NCBI GenBank assembly: GCA_018672475.1
Contig: JABHFS010000189.1
Coordinates: forward strand, 31,565-95,564
DNA length: 64,000 bases
DNA from: Gemmatimonadota bacterium
Lineage (GTDB): Bacteria > Latescibacterota > UBA2968 > UBA8231
Direction of reading: 5' to 3'
Part shown: positions 25,218-33,135 of the stretch, piece by piece
Layout: each line of letters starts with the position of its first letter
Position numbering within the stretch: position 1 is the stretch's first letter
Program-made: the position numbers and the translations under genes
The notes under the pieces: model-generated
What the model was told of the DNA's origin: nothing
Database searches by the model: none
Seen by the model: only the letters and a program-made list of their open reading frames with translations

Positions 25218-26219
25218 TTATAGCGTTCCTAATTTCTTGAGCAAGTCCACACAGCGGTTCGAATACCCCCACTCGTTGTCATACCAACCCAGAATCTTGA
25301 CCATATTGCCTTCGAGCACATTCGTCGACAACGCGTCAAAGACGCACGAGTGCGGATTGCCGACGATATCGGCTAGGACCAGCGGGTCCTCTGAATATTC
25401 GAGGATGCTAGACAACGCGCCCTCGGCGGCGGCTTTGAAGGCCGCGTTGATCTCCTCGACCGTCGTCTCTTTTTCGAGGATTGCGGTAAAATCGGTCAGC
25501 GAACCATCAGGCGTTGGCACGCGGACGGACAGACCGTCGAGCTTACCGTTGAGCGCGGGCAACACCTTGCCTACCGCCACGGCGGCACCTGTTGTCGTGG
25601 GGATCATCGACAGCGCGGCCGAACGAGCCCGTCGCATATCGCTGTGCGGAGCATCGAGCAGACGTTGGTCGCCGGTGTAGGAGTGGATCGTATTCATCAT
25701 GCCTTTGGCAACACCGAACTGCTCGTGCAGAACCTTGGCCATCGGCGCCAGGCAGTTGGTAGTGCACGAAGCATTGGAGATGATCGTGTGGCCGGCTTCG
25801 AGGGCGTCGTCATTGACCCCCATAACTACGGTGATGTCTTCGCCTTTGGCCGGGGCGGAAATAACGACCTTCTTGGCACCGGCCGCGATATGGGCGCGGG
25901 CACCATCGGCATCGGTAAAGAAACCCGTGGACTCCAGCACGAAATCGATCCCGAGCTCACCCCAGGGCAGATTGGCCGGATCGCGCTCGGCCAGAATGCG
26001 GATAGTCTTGCCATTGACGATCAAATTGTCGCCATCGGCCTCGACCTCACCGGCGAAACGGCCGTGTGTCGAGTCGTATTTGAGCAGGTGCGCTAGTGTT
26101 TTGGCGTCGGTTAGATCATTAATGGCTTTGACTTCGATTCCGCCTTGCTCGACGGCGGCCCTGAATACCAAGCGGCCAATGCGGCCAAAACCGTTAATTG
26201 CAACAGATATATCGCCCAT
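25218..26219 (-). CDS. gap: Type I glyceraldehyde-3-phosphate dehydrogenase
   Basis: A 333-aa glycolytic enzyme. The NAD-binding N-terminus is INGFGRIGR, and the catalytic Cys lies in SNASCTTNCLAP at about residues 149-160. The C-terminal signature YDNEWGYSNR is intact. Length and all motifs match canonical bacterial GapA. It converts glyceraldehyde-3-phosphate to 1,3-bisphosphoglycerate. It is probably transcribed alone or with the SUMF1-domain gene 67 bp downstream. Confidence 0.97.
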   Translation of the reverse strand: MGDISVAINGFGRIGRLVFRAAVEQGGIEVKAINDLTDAKTLAHLLKYDSTHGRFAGEVEADGDNLIVNGKTIRILAERDPANLPWGELGIDFVLESTGFFTDADGARAHIAAGAKKVVISAPAKGEDITVVMGVNDDALEAGHTIISNASCTTNCLAPMAKVLHEQFGVAKGMMNTIHSYTGDQRLLDAPHSDMRRARSAALSMIPTTTGAAVAVGKVLPALNGKLDGLSVRVPTPDGSLTDFTAILEKETTVEEINAAFKAAAEGALSSILEYSEDPLVLADIVGNPHSCVFDALSTNVLEGNMVKILGWYDNEWGYSNRCVDLLKKLGTL

Positions 26220-26602
26220 TTTCCGGTATGTTCCTCTTCTAAGTTACAGTATAGTATGGAATAAAGGTGTGAAAAGTCGTAAACCGTGTACCTTGGAAGC
26301 GCAAATAATCGACCGCGCCGGGTAATGCAGTATTATAATGCGGTGCGAAACGGGTAAAACGAACCTTTACAGCCCGCTGCGAAGACCTATATTGCACTGC
26401 GATTACGGGGGGTACATGCAGGCGGACAAGACTATATAATTGATTAATAGTAATAATATGTTAACAAATGAAGCCCAATTGAGCAAGGTCAAGCACAATC
26501 CGGCGTCCTATATCTGCATCTCTTTTAGTTCTGTAACTTTACCTTTTTCAAGTCGTAACATCCAACAACAACAACCCCAGAGAAGCGATTAGGGAGACCA
26601 AC
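26220..26602. other. Divergent intergenic region
   Basis: The 383 bp between gap (minus) and the M20 peptidase (plus) are more AT-rich than the surroundings and should hold both promoters. I see no open frame, RNA gene or long repeat. No single promoter can be chosen with confidence. Confidence 0.4.
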
Positions 26603-27988
26603 GTGGCTTTAGCAGACATACTACAATATATCGACAATCAGCAGAGGTTTTATGTCGACCAGCTGAAAGAATTTGTTCGTATCCCCAGCATTAGCGCAGG
26701 AGCCGATACGGACAATCGCGACGGCATTACCCAAGCCGCCGATTTTCTCGTCGAGCAATTCGGCCACATGGGATTTCGCGCCGAGAAAGTCCAGGTTAGC
26801 GCCGAAACCAATCCCCTAGTTCTGGCGCAAAGCCCCAATCCCTCGCCAGAACGCCCTACCGTCCTGGTCTACGGACACTATGACGTACAAGGAGTGGACA
26901 ATCCACGTTCGGCTTGGGCGATCGACCCCTTCGCCGCCGAGGAACGGGACGGTTTCCTTATCGCGCGAGGGGCCAGCGACAACAAAGGACCCAGTTTTGC
27001 GCATTTAAAAGCCGTAGAAGCCATTCTCGCCGCCGGGGACCAACTCCCGGTTAACTTGGTCTTCCTGATAGAGGGCGAAGAGGAATGCGGTAGCCGCGCC
27101 TTGGGCCAATTTGTCGCAGAAGGCGGTCTTGAACCTTTCGCACCACTGCTTTGCACCGTCATCTCCGATACCAGCATGTACGGGCCGGACAGGCCCTCCC
27201 TGACGCTGGGCCTGCGCGGCATCGTCTACACTGAGTTGGAGATTGCTGGCCCCAAACAGGATGTGCATTCCGGCCTTTTCGGCGGCATTGTCCGCAACCC
27301 GAACCAACTACTCGTCGACGCGCTCGCCGGACTCGTCGACGCCGAGGGCCATATCACCGTACCAGGATTCTACGAGGGCATCCAACCGCTCTCCGCCCGC
27401 GAGAAGAGCCTCTACGCCGCACTCGACGTCGACGAACAGGCGTATTGCCGTGAGTTGGGCGTAGACTCGCTAGCCGGCGAACGGGCCTATCCGCTACTCG
27501 AAAGACGCTGGACGCGCCCCACGCTAGATATCAATTTCCTATCGGGTGGTAGCCCACGCACCGTTATCCCGGCGCTGGCCAAAGCCGCCGTCTCTTGCCG
27601 GCTCGTACCCGGCCAAGACCCCGAAGTAATCCAGGCTGCGCTCGAAACCCATATCCGCAACCGTCTGCCCGAAGGCAACCGCATCGAATTCAAAAATCAG
27701 CATATCTCGCCGGCCTATCACCTAGACCTGGACCATCCGTTGGTCGAACCGACCCTGCAAGCCATACGCACAGGTTTCGAGCTAGATCCGGTGCTCACCC
27801 GGGAAGGCGGCTCAATCCCCATCGTCATCGATATCGCCGCCAAAACACAAGCGCCGGTCCTGCTCGTCGGCCTGGGGCAAATCACCGACAATTGGCACGG
27901 CCCCAACGAACGCTTTTCCCTACGCGACTTCCACCGCGGCATTCGTACCTCGGCCGCGCTCTTGTATCAGCTAGGGCAAGTGTCGTAG
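26603..27988 (+). CDS. M20-family dipeptidase / amidohydrolase
   Basis: A 461-aa zinc metallopeptidase of the M20 (CNDP/PepV-like) type. Metal-binding segments are YGHYDVQ (about 91-97), GASDNKGP (about 126-133, bridging Asp), IEGEEECGS (catalytic Glu pair about 159-167), ISDTS, and a late PNERF segment after NWHGPNE. A dimerisation domain lies in the middle. The start is a GTG preceded by AGGGAG six bases upstream. It probably cleaves imported dipeptides or N-acyl amino acids in the cytoplasm. No transporter gene is adjacent. Confidence 0.9.
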   Translation: MALADILQYIDNQQRFYVDQLKEFVRIPSISAGADTDNRDGITQAADFLVEQFGHMGFRAEKVQVSAETNPLVLAQSPNPSPERPTVLVYGHYDVQGVDNPRSAWAIDPFAAEERDGFLIARGASDNKGPSFAHLKAVEAILAAGDQLPVNLVFLIEGEEECGSRALGQFVAEGGLEPFAPLLCTVISDTSMYGPDRPSLTLGLRGIVYTELEIAGPKQDVHSGLFGGIVRNPNQLLVDALAGLVDAEGHITVPGFYEGIQPLSAREKSLYAALDVDEQAYCRELGVDSLAGERAYPLLERRWTRPTLDINFLSGGSPRTVIPALAKAAVSCRLVPGQDPEVIQAALETHIRNRLPEGNRIEFKNQHISPAYHLDLDHPLVEPTLQAIRTGFELDPVLTREGGSIPIVIDIAAKTQAPVLLVGLGQITDNWHGPNERFSLRDFHRGIRTSAALLYQLGQVS

Positions 27989-28468
27989 TGTTGGGTTAAA
28001 CCTTCAACCCGGGAGTTGTTACCCGTTGTCAAAGACCGTTCGTCGCCACGCCATATAATCTGCTGCGCACCGCGCGGCTTTCCCTCTGTGGCCTCCCAGG
28101 CCCTGGCCCAAATAGGCGAGCGGGACCTGCATCTCTTCGGTTATTTCCAGAACAACCTCCTTCGACGCTCGAGCACATCTCGACGACGGGAGGATCGTCA
28201 AGCAAAACTCGTTTACCGTACAATAACGCAATGTCTTCATTCTGCGCGACCTAGCCCGCGCTGCTCAACTCCTATTCATCTACCCGCAACTGGGGCGCCT
28301 TCAATTGATGGGATCAACTTATTCTTTACGAACGTGATCTTCGTCACAATAAACTGTGTGTTTCTGCTTGATATTATTGTATTAATTGTCGGTCCTTCGT
28401 TTCGTCTATTGGCCGGCGACCTGAAGGAGTGGGCCTAATTCAAGGGCACAATGAATGGAGGCTCAAGC
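27989..28468. other. Region with decayed minus-strand coding sequence, unidentified
   Basis: No intact gene is credible. On the minus strand two frames look like pieces of one former gene: LLYGKRVLLDDPPVVEMCSS in one frame is followed by VVLEITEEMQVPLAYLGQGL in the next, ending near 28020 with AADYMAWRR. I cannot name the family. Plus-strand frames over the same bases look like shadows. Confidence 0.3.
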
Positions 28469-28600
28469 ATGAAGATAATGCGATTGTTTTTGTTCGTAGC
28501 GTTCTCGGTGGTCGTAACTAGTGGCGGTTCGAATGCAGAAGAGATGGGCCATACGCACACTGATCACGGAGATTCTTCTTCTGTCCACGAAGGCGACTAA
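28469..28600 (+). CDS. Small secreted His-rich peptide
   Basis: A 43-aa frame with a good ribosome-binding site (GGAGG eight bases upstream). Residues 1-23 look like a signal peptide: MKIMRLFLFVAFSVVVTSGG with a SNA-E cleavage site. The 20-residue mature part (EEMGHTHTDHGDSSSVHEGD) holds four His and five acidic residues, a plausible metal-binding tail. I do not recognise a family. It is surrounded by non-coding or decayed sequence, so it could also be the start of a truncated gene such as a periplasmic metal protein. Confidence 0.5.
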   Translation: MKIMRLFLFVAFSVVVTSGGSNAEEMGHTHTDHGDSSSVHEGD

Positions 28601-29016
28601 GATCCGGCTTTTTCGGATGGCCATAGCCCCGCTCCGACTTGGTCGGACGGTGGGTCTTAGTATCGAAGAGGAGCGGTAGTGATGCGAATGGCGTTTATTT
28701 CACCTATAAGATCAATGTGCGTTCAATATCAGTAATGATGACCGTAAATGGGACGTATATCGCTCAGGTGAAATGCCGCTTTTAGATAGCAAATGAAGAA
28801 CGCGACAGACCACCGCGCAGGCTAGTTAGCGAGGTGCTGATCTGGGCATATTCAGCACCTGACAAGTCACGACAGACGGCCCCTGGTTAACTACGTTAGC
28901 CGGGGGCTGCTTCTTTGCGCCGACGCTGAAGAGCAATACAACACTGGTGCCTCGTTGCCCTCAGTGGAGGCGGCAACGGTATGAGTAAGCGCCTCAGCAT
29001 TGGCGCTCCACGGTCG
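28601..29016. other. Non-coding stretch with three inverted repeats
   Basis: No credible gene. Repeats seen are ATTTCACCT/AGGTGAAAT at 28697-28705 and 28766-28774; AGGTGCTGA/TCAGCACCT at 28832-28840 and 28852-28860; and a 12-bp stem at 28879-28890 / 28896-28907. The last two stand close together and are listed separately as a possible small RNA. Confidence 0.4.
28832..28917 (+). ncRNA. Candidate structured small RNA with terminator-like 3' end
   Basis: A perfect 9-bp hairpin (28832-28840 with 28852-28860) is followed 18 bases later by a 12-bp stem including two G-U pairs (28879-28890 with 28896-28907, loop CTACG) and then TGCTTCTTT. The order hairpin, hairpin, T-rich tract resembles the 3' end of a small RNA or a tandem terminator. 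No known RNA family is recognised. Confidence 0.3.
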
Positions 29017-29400
29017 AGTTCAGACTAGAAGAGGCCTGGGTCAAATACCGTTTCGGGCACAAACGGAGCCCCAAGCTCGGCCAACACATCCCGCCCTTCA
29101 TTAACTTCGACGAAATCAAAAACCGCACGCCACTAATGGCCTCTATCGTGCAGCCGCTGGTCTGCGAATCCTCTTTCAATGAAATAATTCCCGTCGAGGA
29201 CTTTGCCCCGGGCCGTGCCTTTGTCCAGGCCTATGGTTGCCCGCCCCGGATGAATCCTTCATCGACGTGCCGCGCTGGCGCCGGGGAGCCGACTTCTCCT
29301 TCGATTTGGGCAAGTTCCACTTCGAGAGCAAAGTCATCCGGGTCGGCAAACGACAACGCGACGACGATCACAAGGCCGGGTACGATTACCATCGAAACCA
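29017..29400 (+). pseudogene. Frameshifted coding remnant, family unknown
   Basis: The plus strand reads LEEAWVKYRFGHKRSPKLG, INFDEIKNRTPLMASIVQPL and VEDFAPGRAFVQAYGCP in one frame. After a shift near 29240 it continues PDESFIDVPRWRRGADFSFD and GKFHFESKVI in the next. Composition and codon use look coding across the shift, so this was one protein. There is no start codon, and I do not recognise the family. Confidence 0.45.
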
Positions 29401-29415
29401 GTCGGTTGCACAACG

Positions 29416-29640
29416 ACCGGTAGCGCCTCTGAGCAGCAAGCGCAGATTTTCGATCCCGGTTTGACGACCAAAGGTGTCGTTGTAGCTACGGGTTTGGCAC
29501 CGTCGATCAGTTACAATATTGTGCCGCGGCACAAAGGACGGATGCAGGTGCAAAGCGACGTTGGGCAAGGCACGGAAATGGCGATTTATATTCCAACGGA
29601 TCTGGTCGAGCCAGCGGCAGACGAGAAGGAGAATGGCTGA
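29416..29640 (+). pseudogene. Histidine kinase C-terminal (HATPase) remnant
   Basis: The frame ending at TGA 29638-29640 reads QIFDPGLTTKGVVVATGLAP, then SISYNIVPRHKGRMQVQSD, then GQGTEMAIYIP. This is the F-box to G2-box end of a sensor kinase ATP-binding domain (canonical IFxPxFTTK, GTGLGLSISYNIVxxHxG). The G2 box is damaged: GTGLGLS has become ATGLAPS. No upstream kinase domain remains in frame. It precedes a PhyH-Ldh2 pair, after which a response-regulator fragment appears. Confidence 0.8.
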
Positions 29641-29774
29641 GGCTTAGATGACGCTGAACTAATGCTGAACTAATGCTGAACTGATTCGAAACGCCACGCC
29701 CCCAAACGCGCAACGCCCGCCATACAATCTTCGCATTGACAGCCCCACCCCTCTATTCTCTACTCTGATTCCAC

Positions 29775-29806
29775 CTTATCTTATCTTATCTTGATCTTAT
29801 CTTATC
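29775..29806 (+). repeat. CTTAT short tandem repeat before the PhyH gene
   Basis: CTTAT occurs three times in a row, then CTTGAT, then CTTAT twice. The tract ends about six bases before AAGGAG of the PhyH ribosome-binding site. Slippage here would change leader length, and therefore possibly expression. Confidence 0.6.
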
Positions 29807-29824
29807 AACCCCAAGGAGTTGCAC

Positions 29825-30640
29825 GTGTCTCTCAGCAAAGAACAAATAGCGCACTTCAAAAATCACGGCTACACCGCCGTGCCCGACTTTTTTACCGCCC
29901 GCGAAGTACAAGCCCTGCAAGCGGAAGTCGAGCGCTTCAAACGCGAAGGCCTGGTCCGCAACGTGGCCACCGACGGCGACGGCGAGACGCACTCCAAGAC
30001 CAAGGCCAATCTGCAGCTGATTCCCCTGCACGACAAAAGCGACCTAATCCGCGCCCTACCCTTCGACGACAAGGTTACCAACGCCACCGCGCAACTGATC
30101 GGCGCACCCTTTGTCCTGCATCTCGACCAGATGTTCCTCAAGCCCGCCGGCCATGGCATCGGCACCGACTGGCACCAGGACAACGCCTACTTCAAAATAT
30201 CCGATCCCTTAAAAGGCACCGCCATGTGGGTCGCCGTACACGATGCGAGCATCGCCAATGGCACCATCCACGTCGTGCACGATTCCTTTAAGGAACAATA
30301 CCCGCACGACCGCGACCCTAACTCCGACCACCACATCCATTGCCAAGTGCCCGAGGAGCGGGCCGTGCCCATAGAGCTCAAAGCCGGCGGAGTCGTCTTC
30401 TTTTGTTATGGCACCGCCCATTCCACCAAAGCCAATACCACCGACCGCGACCGCGCCGGTATCGCCTTCCACTTCCTGCACGGCGACTGCGTCGACCGCG
30501 CCAACCTCGTCGACAAAAAGCGCGGCCAGCCTTTTTTGCTGGGGCCGGAAACCACCGGCGGCGAAGCCGAATACGGTGTACGAGTCGCAGGAACTTGGGA
30601 CCAAGAAATCGAGCGCGTCCTCCAGGAGACAAACAACTAA
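29825..30640 (+). CDS. Phytanoyl-CoA dioxygenase (PhyH) family protein
   Basis: A 271-aa Fe(II)/2-oxoglutarate oxygenase. Facial triad: H117-x-D119 in DWHQDNAYF and distal H199 in YGTAHSTKANTTDRDR, with R210 as the likely 2-oxoglutarate anchor. The GTG at 29825 has AAGGAG seven bases upstream; a TTG six bases earlier is too close to it. The stop codon overlaps the ATG of the Ldh2-type dehydrogenase by one base (TAATG), so hydroxylation followed by oxidation of the product alcohol is a reasonable pathway inference. Confidence 0.88.
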   Translation: MSLSKEQIAHFKNHGYTAVPDFFTAREVQALQAEVERFKREGLVRNVATDGDGETHSKTKANLQLIPLHDKSDLIRALPFDDKVTNATAQLIGAPFVLHLDQMFLKPAGHGIGTDWHQDNAYFKISDPLKGTAMWVAVHDASIANGTIHVVHDSFKEQYPHDRDPNSDHHIHCQVPEERAVPIELKAGGVVFFCYGTAHSTKANTTDRDRAGIAFHFLHGDCVDRANLVDKKRGQPFLLGPETTGGEAEYGVRVAGTWDQEIERVLQETNN

Positions 30641-31701
30641 TGCCGCATATCAAACCCGACGACCTGCGCCAAATCGGCTACCAACTCTTTGAGGCTGCCG
30701 ATTGCCCACCCGAAAGCGCCCGCGCCGTAATCGACCACTTGGTCGAATCCTCTCTTTACGGCCATGACTCGCACGGCAGCATCCGCATCTACGAATATAT
30801 CGGCCAGATCCTCGACGGCATTTTCGACCCCAAGGGCCAGCCTTCAATCATCAGTGATAAACCCTGCGCAGTGGTCGTCGACGGCGGCGGCACAATGGGC
30901 CAGATCGGCGCCACCTTCGCCACGCAATTAGCCATCGACAAAGCCAAAGAACACGGCGTCGCCACCGCCACGCTGCGCAACTGCGGCCATGTCGGTCGGG
31001 TTGGCGCCTACCCGCTGCAAGTCGCCCGTCAGGGTTTGATTGGTCTGGCCTTCTGCAACGCCGGGCATCTCGGTCGACAGATCGCCCCCTATGGCGGTCT
31101 CGACGGCAAACTCAGCACCAATCCCATCTCTTTCGCCGCACCGCGCCTAGCCGCCGATCCGATCCTCGTCGATATGACGACCTCGGTCTGCGCCGAAGGC
31201 AAGGTTCGCGTTGCCCACAACAAGGGCGAAATGCTGCCCGAAGGTCGAATCATCGACCACGACGGCAACCCTTCCGTTGACCCGGAGGATTTTGTCGGCA
31301 ATCCGCCCGGCGCGATTCTACCCTTTGGCGGCCCCGTCGCCTATAAGGGCTACTGCCTCAGCATGGTCGTTGAGATTCTCGGCGGCGCGCTCGGCGGCCA
31401 AGGTACGGCCAATGGCGAAACCGTCATGCAGAGCAATGGCCTGCATTTAACCGTGTACAACATCGGACACTTCGTCGAAGAGGACGACTTCCACGCCGAA
31501 CTCGAAAGCCTGATCAAGCACGTGCACACCAGTCGCGTCGACCCGCGCATCGGTGAGATCCTTCTGCCCGGCGAGCCCGAATACCGCACCGGTCGCCAGC
31601 GCCAAAAAGAAGGTATTCCCATCGACGACACCACTTGGGCCCGCATCGGAGAAGCCGCGCGCGGATTGGGCCTGGACCCCGATTCTTGGCCACAGGGATA
31701 A
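30640..31701 (+). CDS. Ldh2-family NAD(P)-dependent 2-hydroxyacid (malate/lactate/ureidoglycolate-type) dehydrogenase
   Basis: A 353-aa dehydrogenase of the Ldh2/MDG superfamily, which has a non-Rossmann NAD fold. The signature YGHDSHGSIRIYEYI (about 38-52) carries the catalytic His, and NCGHVGRVGAYPLQVARQGL, KLSTNPISFAAPR and VDMTTSV follow in the family order. Known relatives oxidise malate, lactate, sulfolactate, ureidoglycolate or delta1-piperideine carboxylate; the substrate is not resolved. It is translationally coupled to the PhyH gene upstream. Confidence 0.88.
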   Translation: MPHIKPDDLRQIGYQLFEAADCPPESARAVIDHLVESSLYGHDSHGSIRIYEYIGQILDGIFDPKGQPSIISDKPCAVVVDGGGTMGQIGATFATQLAIDKAKEHGVATATLRNCGHVGRVGAYPLQVARQGLIGLAFCNAGHLGRQIAPYGGLDGKLSTNPISFAAPRLAADPILVDMTTSVCAEGKVRVAHNKGEMLPEGRIIDHDGNPSVDPEDFVGNPPGAILPFGGPVAYKGYCLSMVVEILGGALGGQGTANGETVMQSNGLHLTVYNIGHFVEEDDFHAELESLIKHVHTSRVDPRIGEILLPGEPEYRTGRQRQKEGIPIDDTTWARIGEAARGLGLDPDSWPQG

Positions 31702-31706
31702 ACGCG

Positions 31707-31877
31707 ATGAACGTCCTGCTCATCGAGGACGATATCAGCACCCAATATCTCTCCGCTCAGGTGCTCCATACCCTCGGCCACGAGGTCGGGGCCTTTACCG
31801 ACGCTGAAAAACAAAAAAGACATCCGCAACCCAGCCGTCAGCGCCCTCTATGGGGCCGGAAAAATAGCCGCTCTTAA
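31707..31877 (+). pseudogene. Truncated response-regulator receiver domain
   Basis: The frame starts MNVLLIEDDISTQYLSAQ and LHTLGHEVGAFTDAE, which is the first beta-strand, acidic pair and first helix of a CheY-like receiver. After about 34 residues the homology stops and the frame runs into KQKRHPQPSRQ, ending at 56 aa, so the phosphorylated Asp and the rest are lost. It follows Ldh2 by 5 bp. Together with the kinase remnant it brackets the PhyH-Ldh2 pair. Confidence 0.75.
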
Positions 31878-31994
31878 AACAGCACAACAAGAAAGTTAAA
31901 ATTAGCCGTCGGCACTCTTCGCACCGCCACAATCTCGTGCGTAGCCATGGTGTCAACGGCAACTCTCACCTCAGTATTCATGGGAACATCCCAT

Positions 31995-32774
31995 CTACAC
32001 CCACGCCTCACACCCGCGAAACGCCAAATCCTCCCCCTTCACATAACGCGGCCGCGGCGAATATTCATTAACACCCTCCACCGCTTCACCCCGCAACAAA
32101 AACGCGCACTCCCACGGCTGCTTGGTGATCCGCGTCGTCGTCGGTATATAGCGGATCGTCAGCCCGCAGCGCCGCTTGCCCGAAGTATTCGGATTGGACC
32201 CGTGCACGATATTGGGATGGTGCACCGACACACCGCCGGCCTTGAGCACGATGTCCACCGCCCGCTCCTCATCGACCAATTCCGAATCCATCTGCGAGCT
32301 CAGCACATTCGGCGTGTCCGTCGACGCCTTCATCTCGTGCAACTCCATGCCCTGCGTGCCCGGCACCACCCGCATGCATCCATTCTCCGGCTGCGAATCA
32401 TCCACCGCCAACCAAAGCGTCACGACCTCCATCGGCTCCAGCGGCCAATACGACCCGTCCTGATGCCAGAGCACCGGCTGCCCGTCTTCCGGCGGCTTCG
32501 AAATATAGTGCGAGGCAAAGAGCGCGATATTCGGCCCCAAATACTGCTCGGCAATATCCAACAGCCGCTCATCGCTGATCAGCCGCACCCAGAACGGATC
32601 CTCGGCCATCAATTGATGACCCAAATTCTCCGGCCGCAAGCCCGGATTCCTCTTGGCCAACCAATCCACATGCGCACTCGCCTCCGCCACCAACCCCGCA
32701 TCTAACACGTCTTCGTATATCGCGTAACCGTCGCGGTCGAACGTTGCCCTCTGCTCACTCACGCTGATGCCCAT
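31995..32774 (-). CDS. Phytanoyl-CoA dioxygenase (PhyH) family protein
   Basis: A 259-aa Fe(II)/2-oxoglutarate oxygenase. H104-x-D106 lies in LWHQDGSYWPL and the distal H191 in IVHGSNPNTSGKRR. It is most like the copy at 927 (shared WHQD-SYWPL and the conserved VDD-x-NGCMR region), so the two probably act on related substrates. It is monocistronic, convergent to the Ldh2 unit. Confidence 0.88.
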   Translation of the reverse strand: MGISVSEQRATFDRDGYAIYEDVLDAGLVAEASAHVDWLAKRNPGLRPENLGHQLMAEDPFWVRLISDERLLDIAEQYLGPNIALFASHYISKPPEDGQPVLWHQDGSYWPLEPMEVVTLWLAVDDSQPENGCMRVVPGTQGMELHEMKASTDTPNVLSSQMDSELVDEERAVDIVLKAGGVSVHHPNIVHGSNPNTSGKRRCGLTIRYIPTTTRITKQPWECAFLLRGEAVEGVNEYSPRPRYVKGEDLAFRGCEAWV

Positions 32775-32961
32775 TTCTTTCTCCTATATCAATCTAACAG
32801 ACTCACCGAGCGACTCTGCTCTATTTGCCCTCAGTGGGGAAAATAATATTCCCTATTTATGTCGTGAATCTATCCCAAGCCAAGTTCAGATTAAAGATCT
32901 TTCTTTACTTGTTACATCGCCACCTATGCGGATTGTTTGGTCTGTTTTGCAGGACAGCAAC

Positions 32962-33033
32962 ATCGATTAAACCCCCTCGGAGCCCGCCTGGGATGGCGGG
33001 CGATAATCAGCGAAGGGGACACCCCTAATCGAT
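32962..33033 (+). promoter_or_regulatory. Recurring leader element, copy C, with 8-bp terminal inverted repeats
   Basis: Core CCTCGGAG, perfect hairpin CCCGCC-TGGGAT-GGCGGG, then CGATAATCAGCGA (32975-33013). ATCGATTA (32962-32969) and TAATCGAT (33026-33033) flank it as inverted repeats. It lies about 100 bases upstream of the 619-aa protein gene in the same orientation, in the 361-bp divergent region next to a PhyH gene. Confidence 0.55.
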
Positions 33034-33135
33034 ACCGCCAGCCAACACCTCTACGCTTTTTTATTTGGAACCTCATTTCTAAAGTATTACTTTTCCAAAC
33101 AAAAGCAGCAACGCCAAACTCACACCAGCACTCCC

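Noticed and set aside
28016..28438. Plus-strand 140-aa frame with a hydrophobic end
   Set aside because: No RBS, no recognisable family, and the opposite strand shows frames resembling a decayed gene over the same bases.
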